From Limenecus sp048360435 (GTDB lineage Bacteria > Cyanobacteriota > Vampirovibrionia > Gastranaerophilales > Gastranaerophilaceae), in contig DBGCOP010000025.1 in NCBI GenBank assembly GCA_048360435.1, positions 1-64,000 on the forward strand: a DNA stretch of 64,000 nucleotides. The letters run 5' to 3'. The notes beneath the pieces were generated by a model, which was given only the letters and a program-made list of their open reading frames with translations, was not told where the DNA came from and did no database searches. The position numbers and the translations under genes were made by a program. Every line of letters begins with the position of its first letter. Position 1 is the stretch's first letter. Shown in pieces: positions 25,393 to 33,146 of the stretch.

Positions 25393-27492
25393 CTATTGTC
25401 CGTATTCAGGTGCATACATTTCACCGATTGTATCAACAGCCTCAACCTTGATATCAGTAATCAATTCGCTGTATGAAATGACAACAATCGTCGGAATATG
25501 TCTTTCAAGAAGCTGATACAAAGGCAGTCTGATTCTCGGAGAACAAAGAATAACAGGCTGTCTGCCGACAGTCTGGTGTGCTCTCATTAAAGTAGAAGCT
25601 GTTGTTTCAATAAGCTCCTGTACTTGCATCGGGTTTAACAGGAACATAGTTCCAAGCTCGGTTCTCTGACAGCTGTCATCAAGTGTTTTTTCCCATTCGC
25701 TTGAAAGCGTAAGTGCATAAAGAACTTTGTCCTCGGTTGTATTCGAAAGACAAATCTGTCTGCCCAAAGCTGCTCTGATACGCTCTGAAAGAATATCCGG
25801 CTCTTTTGAAAATCTCGCATAATCACAAAGTCTCTCAAAGATAAAGATAATATCCTTAATCGAAACCTTTTCACGAATAAGGTTAACAAAGATTTTTCTC
25901 AAATCGCTTGTTGAAATAATAGTCGGAATAAGGTCATTGACAAGTGTCGGGTCTTGAGACTTAACAAGTTCCATAAGCTTCAATACATCAGTTTTTGTCA
26001 TAACTTCATCAACATATTTTCTTACACACTCTTGAAGGTGTGTAACAATTACATCAACGGAATCGACTGCCGTGAGGTGGTCGCTTTCATCAATCTGAGA
26101 CAAGTCAACCCAATAGGCCTGAGCCTGATAAGTCGGATCTATGTTAACAATACAATCCGCAGGAGTCTGTTTGCCTGTTGCATCCCACTGGTCAGCAATA
26201 ACCATAAGTTTTCCGGGGTAAACAAAACCTGTTGCAACTTTGTTGCCTCTGATAGAAATCAAATATTCATTCGCATCAAGAGCAGAAGAATCCATGATTC
26301 TTATGTTTGGAATAATATAACCGAGTTCATCAGTAACACGCTGACGTAATGCAGCAATTTTTGCAAGCAGCTGGCCTTCCTGATCAGGATCGGCAATCGG
26401 AAGCAAACCTGAACCGACCTGCAAACTCAAAACGTCTACGCCCAAACGTTCATACATTTTGTTCGGGTTAACAAGGTCCTGCATATTCTGTTTAACATTT
26501 TCGAGCTGTCCGAGTTGTGCCTGAACATCCTGATTAACAAGAACAGAAAATGCTGCAATAATCAAAATTACCGAGAACAGCAGGAACGGGAAGAACGGCA
26601 GCCCTGTCCAGTGGCCTGTGAAGGCAATCAAGAGCAAAAATGCAACCGCACAGAACAAACTCATCGGCTTGCTCAAAATCTGTCCTGCAACATCAGCAGC
26701 CAAACTCGGACTTGCTGCTGAAGCACGGGTCATAACGATACCTGCTGAAACCGCCATCAAGAGCGAAGGAACTTGAGATGACAAACCGTCACCGATTGTC
26801 AAAACCGTATATTTCGATACAGCATCTCCGACAGGTAAACCCTGCTGCAAAACACCAATGCACAAACCGCCCACAATATTGATGATTACAATGATGATAC
26901 CTGCCATGGTATCACCTTTTACAAACTTCATAGCACCATCCATTGAACCAAACAGAGCAGATTCTCTTTGAAGATCCTCACGTCTTTTAACAGCTTCATC
27001 AGGAGATATCAAACCTGCATTGAAGTCAGCATCAATGGTCATCTGCTTACCGGGCATCGCATCCAATGCAAACCTTGCTGATACTTCCGCAATACGTTCC
27101 GCACCTTTTGTGATTACCATAAACTGTACAATCGTAATGATAATAAAGATAACACCGCCAACAACCATATTTCCGCCGGTTACAAAGGTTCCGAAAGCGT
27201 GAATCGTAGCCCCGGCTTCACCTTTTGCAAGAATCAGTCTCGTTGATGCAATCCCGAGCACGAGCCTGTACATCGTTCCGATAAGAATAATAGACGGAAA
27301 TGCAGCAAGTTCAAGCGGTTTTTGGATATACAAAGATATCATCAAAAGCACAATACCGAGCGTGATATTCAAAGCAATCGAAAAGTCGATTACCCAGTTC
27401 GGAACTTCAATAAGCAAGATAAGTATCAGGACAACAACGAATGCCGCCAGACCGAGTTCTGTTATTGAATTTGAACCTTGTGCTCCTGCCAT
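25393..27492 (-). CDS. flhA: Flagellar export gate protein FlhA
   Basis: 699 residues. About eight membrane helices fill residues 10-330. The FHIPEP-type cytoplasmic loop follows the fourth helix (ISARF-like segment VSARFALDAMPGKQMTIDAD; GLISPDEAVKRREDLQRESA; GSMDGAMKFVKGD). The C-terminal cytoplasmic domain (340-699) forms the nonameric docking ring for FliH-FliI and chaperones. It overlaps the fliH stop by one base, and its own stop lies 2 bases from the fliI start. Confidence 0.95.
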   Translation of the reverse strand: MAGAQGSNSITELGLAAFVVVLILILLIEVPNWVIDFSIALNITLGIVLLMISLYIQKPLELAAFPSIILIGTMYRLVLGIASTRLILAKGEAGATIHAFGTFVTGGNMVVGGVIFIIITIVQFMVITKGAERIAEVSARFALDAMPGKQMTIDADFNAGLISPDEAVKRREDLQRESALFGSMDGAMKFVKGDTMAGIIIVIINIVGGLCIGVLQQGLPVGDAVSKYTVLTIGDGLSSQVPSLLMAVSAGIVMTRASAASPSLAADVAGQILSKPMSLFCAVAFLLLIAFTGHWTGLPFFPFLLFSVILIIAAFSVLVNQDVQAQLGQLENVKQNMQDLVNPNKMYERLGVDVLSLQVGSGLLPIADPDQEGQLLAKIAALRQRVTDELGYIIPNIRIMDSSALDANEYLISIRGNKVATGFVYPGKLMVIADQWDATGKQTPADCIVNIDPTYQAQAYWVDLSQIDESDHLTAVDSVDVIVTHLQECVRKYVDEVMTKTDVLKLMELVKSQDPTLVNDLIPTIISTSDLRKIFVNLIREKVSIKDIIFIFERLCDYARFSKEPDILSERIRAALGRQICLSNTTEDKVLYALTLSSEWEKTLDDSCQRTELGTMFLLNPMQVQELIETTASTLMRAHQTVGRQPVILCSPRIRLPLYQLLERHIPTIVVISYSELITDIKVEAVDTIGEMYAPEYGQ

Positions 27493-28259
27493 TAGATTTG
27501 TTTAAATGCCTCCTTGATTAATTCAAGCTGTGTGCTGATGTTTGCATCAATTATACCGTTTGACGTTTCAATCACCGCCGAACCCTCTTCGACCTCTTTG
27601 TCGCCCGATACAAAGATTTTAGCCTCAAATTGTCCGGAAGACAAAAGTTTCGGCACTATTTCTTTTGTATACTCAACATCAGTAGGATTCACTTTAAGTA
27701 TAATTTTATTTTCGTCTTTAGCAAGACTTTTCAGTGCATCTTTCACAATGCAGTCTAAAACAGTTTTATCTGTCTCAACTTCTTTTTTTATGATTTTTTC
27801 GGCAACCTTGAGTGCAATATCCAGAATATCACCTGCAACCTTGTCATAGAGTTCTTCTTTATATTCAAAAAATTCCTCAACAGCTTCTCTGAGTTCCCCA
27901 ACAGACTCATGGGCCTCTTCGAGCCCTTTTTGAAAGCCTTCCTTTGAGGCTTGTTCTTTAATAAGAATAGCTTCTTCCTGTGCACGGGAAATCATATTTC
28001 GATCATCAATACGGCGATAGCCTCTTCTTCTGTCGCCTCGTCTTCTTTCAGCTCTCTGAGCAAAGTCAATAGAATCAAAATTGAAACCTTCAAAAATATC
28101 AGAGGTATCTTCCTTCAATTCTTTTTTTATTTCAGGTTGAGATGTCTCAACAGCCGCTTCAGACGGTTTTTCTTCAGGCAGCTGAACCTGCTCCTCTTTA
28201 ACAGGTGCAGCCTCGGGCTTTTTATTTATAAATTTTTGTCTGTTTTTTTTAATTATCAT
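27492..28259 (-). CDS. fliH: Flagellar assembly protein FliH
   Basis: 255 residues. The first 110 are low-complexity (Lys, Glu, Pro) with a striking basic stretch AERRRGDRRRGYRR around 70-83. Then the coiled-coil and V-type ATPase E-subunit-like domain: EEAILIKEQASKEGFQKGLE, ILDIALKVAEKIIKKEVETD, ILKVNPTDVEYTKE, GSAVIETSNGIIDANISTQL. FliH links FliI to the motor C-ring and holds its ATPase in check. The basic patch is not usual in FliH and may bind a ring partner or membrane. Position and C-terminal domain make the call firm. Confidence 0.85.
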   Translation of the reverse strand: MIIKKNRQKFINKKPEAAPVKEEQVQLPEEKPSEAAVETSQPEIKKELKEDTSDIFEGFNFDSIDFAQRAERRRGDRRRGYRRIDDRNMISRAQEEAILIKEQASKEGFQKGLEEAHESVGELREAVEEFFEYKEELYDKVAGDILDIALKVAEKIIKKEVETDKTVLDCIVKDALKSLAKDENKIILKVNPTDVEYTKEIVPKLLSSGQFEAKIFVSGDKEVEEGSAVIETSNGIIDANISTQLELIKEAFKQI

Positions 28260-28279
28260 CCGTCTGTTATTTTTCCGAT

Positions 28280-29281
28280 TTAACGATTAAGCTTTTCTTC
28301 AAGGTGATTGCATACTATATCGGCAATTCTTGGCGGAATATCAGAGCCTCTTCCGTCTTGAACGCCCATAACAAGGCTTTTAACGCCCTGTCTTTCCTTA
28401 TTTATAATATTCGATATTTTTGAAATATTCGAATTCTTAACAATTTTATATAATCTGTCATATATTTTTCCGGTGTTAATCTTTCTGGGTTCAGGCAGTG
28501 TTTTTTTGATTTCGTTCAAACATTTAACAACAACATTTCTGTCAAGTTTGTTTTCAAGATCATCCATGTTTGCATAATCCTGAAGAATAGCCGCATCATC
28601 AGGACTAAATTTGTTAAGCAGAAGCTGCCTTTTGTCAACGGGCAGATGCCTCAAAACAATTGCAAAAGTAGCCAGTTTAAGAATTTTATTGTCGCTGACC
28701 TGATTTACATAGTCACTATCTTGACCATTTTGAACAGAACCGCCCTGTGCAGCGGCTTGAGCCTCCGCTTCAGCCTGCTGCTGCGCTGCCGCTTGAGCCA
28801 TCTCATCTATATTTGAATGGCTTTCAGCTTCTTTGACCTGTTCCTCTGTCATTATGCCTTTTTCTTTTAACTCTTCAAGAGCTTCGTGATATGCCTTTTT
28901 GACCTGAAGTTCAACAACGGCAATCATATCAGCCTGCGGCATACCCTTTATGATAGCGGTTTTTGCTATTTCAAAAACAGTAAAAGCAACCTTTTGAAGT
29001 ATCGCATCTCTGAATTGAGGATCTATACCGCTTTTGACCGTATCAATTGCCTTGTGAAAAGTCCACTCGCCGATGAACTGTGTAACAATACTCGCCTGTT
29101 CTGCATTAAAGCTTATAGAGGTATCATTTGAAATAGCCTCGCCTGCCATATAACAAAAATTGTATACTATGTTGATAATATACTGTTTGTCCTGATCCAT
29201 AATACCGGGAGGCAGAGCAGGACCCACCTGATCGGCAAGGTTTTTTGCAAATGCTTTAAAATCAAATCCTTCTATCGGCAA
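28280..29281 (-). CDS. FliG-slot protein, possible divergent flagellar switch protein
   Basis: 333 residues between fliF and fliH, the normal place of fliG. Residues 1-150 are helical and match nothing I know (FDFKAFAKNLADQVGPALPP, FCYMAGEAISND). A Gln/Ala linker follows (AAAQQQAEAEAQAAAQ, about 165-180). The end, about 195-333, has a right-handed helical repeat pattern like FliG N and M domains: ILKLATFAIVLRHLPVDKRQ, LLNKFSPDDAAILQDYA, and later ISKISNIINKERQGVKSLV and RIADIVCNHLEEKL. The C-terminal torque domain with its charged helix is not present. FliF keeps its FliG-binding tail, so a partner is expected. Homology is inferred, not proven. Confidence 0.55.
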   Translation of the reverse strand: MPIEGFDFKAFAKNLADQVGPALPPGIMDQDKQYIINIVYNFCYMAGEAISNDTSISFNAEQASIVTQFIGEWTFHKAIDTVKSGIDPQFRDAILQKVAFTVFEIAKTAIIKGMPQADMIAVVELQVKKAYHEALEELKEKGIMTEEQVKEAESHSNIDEMAQAAAQQQAEAEAQAAAQGGSVQNGQDSDYVNQVSDNKILKLATFAIVLRHLPVDKRQLLLNKFSPDDAAILQDYANMDDLENKLDRNVVVKCLNEIKKTLPEPRKINTGKIYDRLYKIVKNSNISKISNIINKERQGVKSLVMGVQDGRGSDIPPRIADIVCNHLEEKLNR

Positions 29282-29310
29282 ATTTTTTCTCCCCCTTGTA
29301 GTTTAAAGAG

Positions 29311-30939
29311 CTAAGCTTTTTCAATCCAGCTTTTTACATGTTCGGCAACATCATCTTCGTCGAGCCCGCTCATCTCATCAGCCAGCTCGGCAAGAGTAGT
29401 ACTCAATTCCGGAAGCTGTTGTGCGTTTTGTTTTTGTTCAAGCATTCCCTGAGCAAGCTGAGTTTGTTTCTCAATCAGTTCAGCAGCTTTAAGGTTTACG
29501 TCTCTCAGTTGTTTTTCCTGATCCTGAGATTTTTCTCTCAACATCTCAATCTCCTGTCTTTGTTTTTCTTGAGCAGCTTTTACTCTGTCAGACAGGAATT
29601 TCAAACCAACACCAAGACCAATAAGAATCAACGCTATTGCAATCCACCAAGGGTTGCCTGTTGAGTCGGGTTTTGGCAGAGATTCGGGCTTGTCTCCGGC
29701 AAGGAAAGGATCAACAGAATCAGAGAAAGCTATTTCTACATTTTCAGCAGTAGCTTTCGGAGAAGCGGCTCTGGCAATAAGCTCTTTCAATTCTTCAAGA
29801 GTCATATTTGCAGGGATAGCACTTTCTTCAAGAGTAACCGCAATTGAAATATCCTCAATTGTGCCGGGTTTTACAAGCTCGCTTGTCTGAACCTTCGGTA
29901 CGCCGAATTGAGACTCTCTTGCCGTTCTTGAATAACTTCTGTTCTGTGCCGAATCAGCATTGTTTGCGGGAAGCCCGTTTGGCAGGTAAACACTGACAGC
30001 ACTGATACCTTTGTTTGTATCTCTTGTCTGATCACCGAGACCTTCGGAGAATGTCTGTTCCGTGAGAGAAGTTTTCTTTGTCGGATCAAAGTCTATTGCA
30101 TCTTTTTGCATCGGAGACTGTCTCAAATATGTGCTGACAGTAACGGCATAATTGCCCTTTCCGATTAATTTATCCAGCTGGGTTTTAACTTTTGCCTGCA
30201 TATATTGGTCATTTTCTTCAAGCTTTGCAAGCATATCATCATCAGCCGAAGCAATTGAGTCATAGACATTTCCGTTCGTATCCGTAATAGAAATATTTTC
30301 TGCTTCCAAACCGTTTACGGAACCGAGAAGCAGGTTTCTGATAGCTTTAACCTTCATATTATCGAGTTTTTCACCGCTTGGCATAACTATCTGAACGGTA
30401 GCCGTAATTGGTTTCTGGTCAGCAGCAAACATTGCCTGATCAGGAATCGAAACGAAAACAGATGCGTTTTCAATAGGCGGAATTTTTCTGATTAACCTGG
30501 ACAATTCGCCGTTGATTGCACGGGTGAGACGTATTCTTTTATCCTCTTTTGTTGAAGTAAAATCACCCTTATCAAAAATTTCAAGACCTATATTCTGATC
30601 AACAAGACCGCTTTTAACAATGGCAAGAAGTGCTCTGTCTCTTTGTGTCATAGTATATTTAGCCAGATACAGAACTGATTTTTGCCCGTCAGCACGTCTT
30701 TCAACAGTAATGCCTTCTCTGGCAAGCAGAGCCTGAATCTCGATTGCTTTTCCGAGATTGTCTGTTGTCAAAAGATCCAAAGGCTTGTCTATAACCTTTT
30801 CTTTAACGGTTTTCGGCGCACCTGAAGAGTTTGAAGAAGCAATAACACCAATCGTGATAAACAAAGCAAGGACAACAACAAGTCCCCCTATTATCCCGAA
30901 AAGCAACGGCTTATTTTCCAGTATTTTTTGAAAATCCAT
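29311..30939 (-). CDS. fliF: Flagellar MS-ring protein FliF
   Basis: 542 residues. Membrane helix 1 at about 14-34 (LFGIIGGLVVVLALFITIGV), RBM1/RBM2 YscJ-like domains (EIQALLAREGITVERRADGQ; FDKGDFTSTKEDKRIRLTRA; VFVSIPDQAMF), the FliF-specific RBM3 and beta-collar region, membrane helix 2 near 430-450 (WWIAIALILIGLGVGLKFL), a coiled coil, and a C-terminal helix ending DDVAEHVKSWIEKA that matches the FliG-binding tail of FliF. It starts the fliF to fliI operon. SD AGGAAG precedes the ATG. Confidence 0.94.
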   Translation of the reverse strand: MDFQKILENKPLLFGIIGGLVVVLALFITIGVIASSNSSGAPKTVKEKVIDKPLDLLTTDNLGKAIEIQALLAREGITVERRADGQKSVLYLAKYTMTQRDRALLAIVKSGLVDQNIGLEIFDKGDFTSTKEDKRIRLTRAINGELSRLIRKIPPIENASVFVSIPDQAMFAADQKPITATVQIVMPSGEKLDNMKVKAIRNLLLGSVNGLEAENISITDTNGNVYDSIASADDDMLAKLEENDQYMQAKVKTQLDKLIGKGNYAVTVSTYLRQSPMQKDAIDFDPTKKTSLTEQTFSEGLGDQTRDTNKGISAVSVYLPNGLPANNADSAQNRSYSRTARESQFGVPKVQTSELVKPGTIEDISIAVTLEESAIPANMTLEELKELIARAASPKATAENVEIAFSDSVDPFLAGDKPESLPKPDSTGNPWWIAIALILIGLGVGLKFLSDRVKAAQEKQRQEIEMLREKSQDQEKQLRDVNLKAAELIEKQTQLAQGMLEQKQNAQQLPELSTTLAELADEMSGLDEDDVAEHVKSWIEKA

Positions 30940-30967
30940 TTAAAATTACTTCCTGCCTCTTAGCTAA

Positions 30968-30996
30968 ATTATACTATCAATTACGTCAGAAGTTAA
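30968..30996 (-). promoter_or_regulatory. Promoter of the fliF operon
   Basis: On the - strand: TTAACT (30991-30996), 17-base spacer, TATAAT (30968-30973), then about 20 bases to the SD. It is a housekeeping type rather than sigma-54 or sigma-28. Confidence 0.5.
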
Positions 30997-31013
30997 CTCC
31001 TGCTTTCGATTTG

Positions 31014-31050
31014 ATAAAAATTTTCATCCGTTTGGAGGAGAAAATTTCTA
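31014..31050 (-). terminator. Likely terminator after the pentein gene
   Basis: Inverted repeat AAATTTTC (31018-31025) and GAAAATTT (31040-31047) with TCC/GGA extending the stem inward; on the - strand it runs into a short T run. It lies 40-70 bases after the stop of the pentein gene and before the fliF promoter. Confidence 0.5.
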
Positions 31051-31088
31051 CTCTATATTAATGATTTTTTTTCATAAGTCATGTTTTA

Positions 31089-32258
31089 TCAAAAAAATTC
31101 TGCGGGAATTTCATTAGACAAACAGTGAAGTGCTCCACTTTCTTCTTCAAGAAGGTCAGTCATTTTGTTGTCTTTACCCTCAACAAAGTATATTCTTTCT
31201 TTTTTTACATAAGGCTCAAGGCTTTTTATAAACATTTTTTCAAAATCAAAACCAATCTTCTCCGAAATCTCCGGAGTTATGCCAAAAACATCGTTCAATT
31301 CCGATTTGTTTGTTACATAACACAAAGCACCGTCAGCTCTTTCATGCACAACAGCATTCATGTAATTCATTGAATGCACAAGATCATCTCTGTTTTCACT
31401 ATAAGGAATTCTGTAAAAAATCCGCCCCGGGACACGTATAGGGAAAAAGCCTTTGTGTTCAAGACACGAAACAATCTGATCCGCATCAGGATTCTTTAAG
31501 TTTTTTACATCTTTTCTAAATACTTTTAAAAAGTCTGTAAGTTTTGCTTCTACTTCCAAAAGCTGGTTTTTCTGAACTTGAGTACAATCATTTTTATTTA
31601 TCAATTTTTTTATATTTCTCAACGCTGTTGAAATTTCTTTTATTGTCAGTTTATCATCAGCAACAAGTACTCTTTTGTTGTTAAGCGGACGTATAAACAA
31701 ATCCAGATGAAAATCAGCCTGTGGAATAATATGCACTTTAGAAACACCATACGTTTTCTTAACGGCTTCAATATTTTTGCCGAACATTCCTTCCGCTCCC
31801 ACAAAAAGCTCATTTTGAGCACCGTTTTTCACAAAAAACAGATTGCCGCCCTGTATGGAATCATTGCATACCTCGCTTTTCGAACCGGAAAGTTTTGATA
31901 TTGTTTTAACAAGATTTGAACGCTGATAACAATCTTCTGCCAGAACTTTTTTATCGGGAATTACAACAATATAGTCCTGAACCCACTTTACATAACCGTT
32001 ACTGTATTCCTCCGGTTCAAAAAATCTCTTTATTTTTTTTAAGGAATCAAAAAATGCTTTTTGTCGATTAACAAAATAGACTTTAAACCCTTCTTTTTTT
32101 CCTATTTTCGAAAACTGTTCAATTATGCCAAAAGAATTCGAATCATCACAAACAGTCATAACAACGGCCTTTAGAGGTCTTGCATCATAGCCTTTAAAAG
32201 ACTGATTATGAACATAAGGTTTGTAGGAATTATTTACAGTGGAAAAATTAACATTCAT
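31089..32258 (-). CDS. Pentein-fold (peptidylarginine/agmatine deiminase-like) enzyme with SFKG motif
   Basis: 389 residues from ATG 32258 (a GTG one codon earlier is equally possible; no SD). Active-site parts of guanidino-group modifying enzymes appear in order: WVQDYIVV (Asp95, as W-R-D in agmatine deiminase), QGGNLFFVKNG (GGN, 137-139), FHLDLFI (His184, Asp186) and GALHCLSNEIP (Cys379). The Cys-His-Asp set is therefore complete. The reaction could be deimination of protein arginine, agmatine or another guanidine; substrate is not clear. The N-terminus carries SFKG (20-23), a motif shared with two other proteins here. No signal peptide. It is downstream of the alpha/beta hydrolase-like gene. 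Confidence 0.75.
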   Translation of the reverse strand: MNVNFSTVNNSYKPYVHNQSFKGYDARPLKAVVMTVCDDSNSFGIIEQFSKIGKKEGFKVYFVNRQKAFFDSLKKIKRFFEPEEYSNGYVKWVQDYIVVIPDKKVLAEDCYQRSNLVKTISKLSGSKSEVCNDSIQGGNLFFVKNGAQNELFVGAEGMFGKNIEAVKKTYGVSKVHIIPQADFHLDLFIRPLNNKRVLVADDKLTIKEISTALRNIKKLINKNDCTQVQKNQLLEVEAKLTDFLKVFRKDVKNLKNPDADQIVSCLEHKGFFPIRVPGRIFYRIPYSENRDDLVHSMNYMNAVVHERADGALCYVTNKSELNDVFGITPEISEKIGFDFEKMFIKSLEPYVKKERIYFVEGKDNKMTDLLEEESGALHCLSNEIPAEFF

Positions 32259-32311
32259 CACGAATATGTCAAAACACGTGATAAAAATTTATTGCCATGT
32301 ATTTTTACCTG

Positions 32312-33094
32312 TTATTTAATTTTTGGCATAACCCAGTTAACAATGTCAGAACTCATGTTCGGATTCGCTTTGAGCATAAGCATTCCCATTCCGCCGGAGG
32401 GATATGTTTTCACTTCATAATCACCCTGAGCAAACCTTTTCAGATACAAAGTTTCATTGTATGAATATCTGTCTCTTACACTTGCCATAGCCAAAATCGG
32501 GACAGAGCCGATGTTTGCAATAGCAAGAGGGGTATAAAGCCCTTTGAAACTTTTTGTCGGGGAAATAAGAACAATGCAAGAAGGCTTGTTCACAAGTTGT
32601 TCAGCAGCAAGAACAGCCGTATTTGCACCTATATCAGCCCCTACAATTGCATATTTTGTTGTGGAAATATTTTTGTAGTTTGAAGCAAGATACCTGAGCA
32701 TATCAGCAACATCATCGGGATATTTTTTAAAAGTCTTTTCAGAAAAATATCTCCACGATTTTATTCTGAAATTTGAATCATAAGCACTTGCGCCGTGTCC
32801 TCTCAAATCCATAACAAGAACCGCTGAACCTGAATCAACAAAACGTTTTACGGTTGATGCCCAGTAATCTCCCGAATATCCGAGAGAATGAAGCATTACA
32901 ACAACCGGATAAACAGCCTCTTCTTTTGCAGGATAGAAGAGTTTGGATTTTATGACAAAGTTGTCTTTTGTTTCATAGGTAATGTTTACATAACCTACCT
33001 TTTTTTTCGGTGCTGCTTGAACCGCACCAAAAAACACGGTTGGAATTGCAGACATCAAAAATACCGCCAGAATTATTGAAAAAATCCTTTTCAT
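32312..33094 (-). CDS. Secreted alpha/beta hydrolase fold protein with altered catalytic triad
   Basis: 260 residues from ATG 33094, chosen because the signal peptide then starts normally (MKRIFSIILAVFLMSAIPTV, cleavage near AVQA-AP at 28) and a purine-rich SD (AAGAGAAGAG) lies upstream. The fold is clear: VVMLHSLGYSGDYW, VMDLRGHGAS, then the nucleophile elbow GADIGANTAV, where Asp154 replaces the usual Ser of GASIGAN, and the acid loop RDRYSYNE (Asp208). The His loop reads SGGMGML, with Met236 in place of the His of GAGHG. Two of three catalytic residues are changed, so it is probably a binding protein rather than an esterase. Confidence 0.8.
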   Translation of the reverse strand: MKRIFSIILAVFLMSAIPTVFFGAVQAAPKKKVGYVNITYETKDNFVIKSKLFYPAKEEAVYPVVVMLHSLGYSGDYWASTVKRFVDSGSAVLVMDLRGHGASAYDSNFRIKSWRYFSEKTFKKYPDDVADMLRYLASNYKNISTTKYAIVGADIGANTAVLAAEQLVNKPSCIVLISPTKSFKGLYTPLAIANIGSVPILAMASVRDRYSYNETLYLKRFAQGDYEVKTYPSGGMGMLMLKANPNMSSDIVNWVMPKIK

Positions 33095-33124
33095 TTTTGT
33101 TTTCTCTTCTCTTTTCCTTTTGCT

Positions 33125-33142
33125 TCGGGAGAACTCCCCGCA
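33125..33142. promoter_or_regulatory. Short perfect hairpin between HD-GYP and hydrolase genes
   Basis: GGGAG TT CTCCC on the - strand (plus strand GGGAGAACTCCC, 33126-33137), extended by flanking C/G. It has no T run, so it is more likely an operator or RNA-processing/stability hairpin than a terminator. Confidence 0.35.
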
Positions 33143-33146
33143 CAAA

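Noticed and set aside
24041..30939. Non-flagellar type III secretion system
   Set aside because: FliF has the full C-terminal region, FlhB/FliPQR are flagellar in type and a flagellin gene is present; no secretin, needle or translocator gene is seen.
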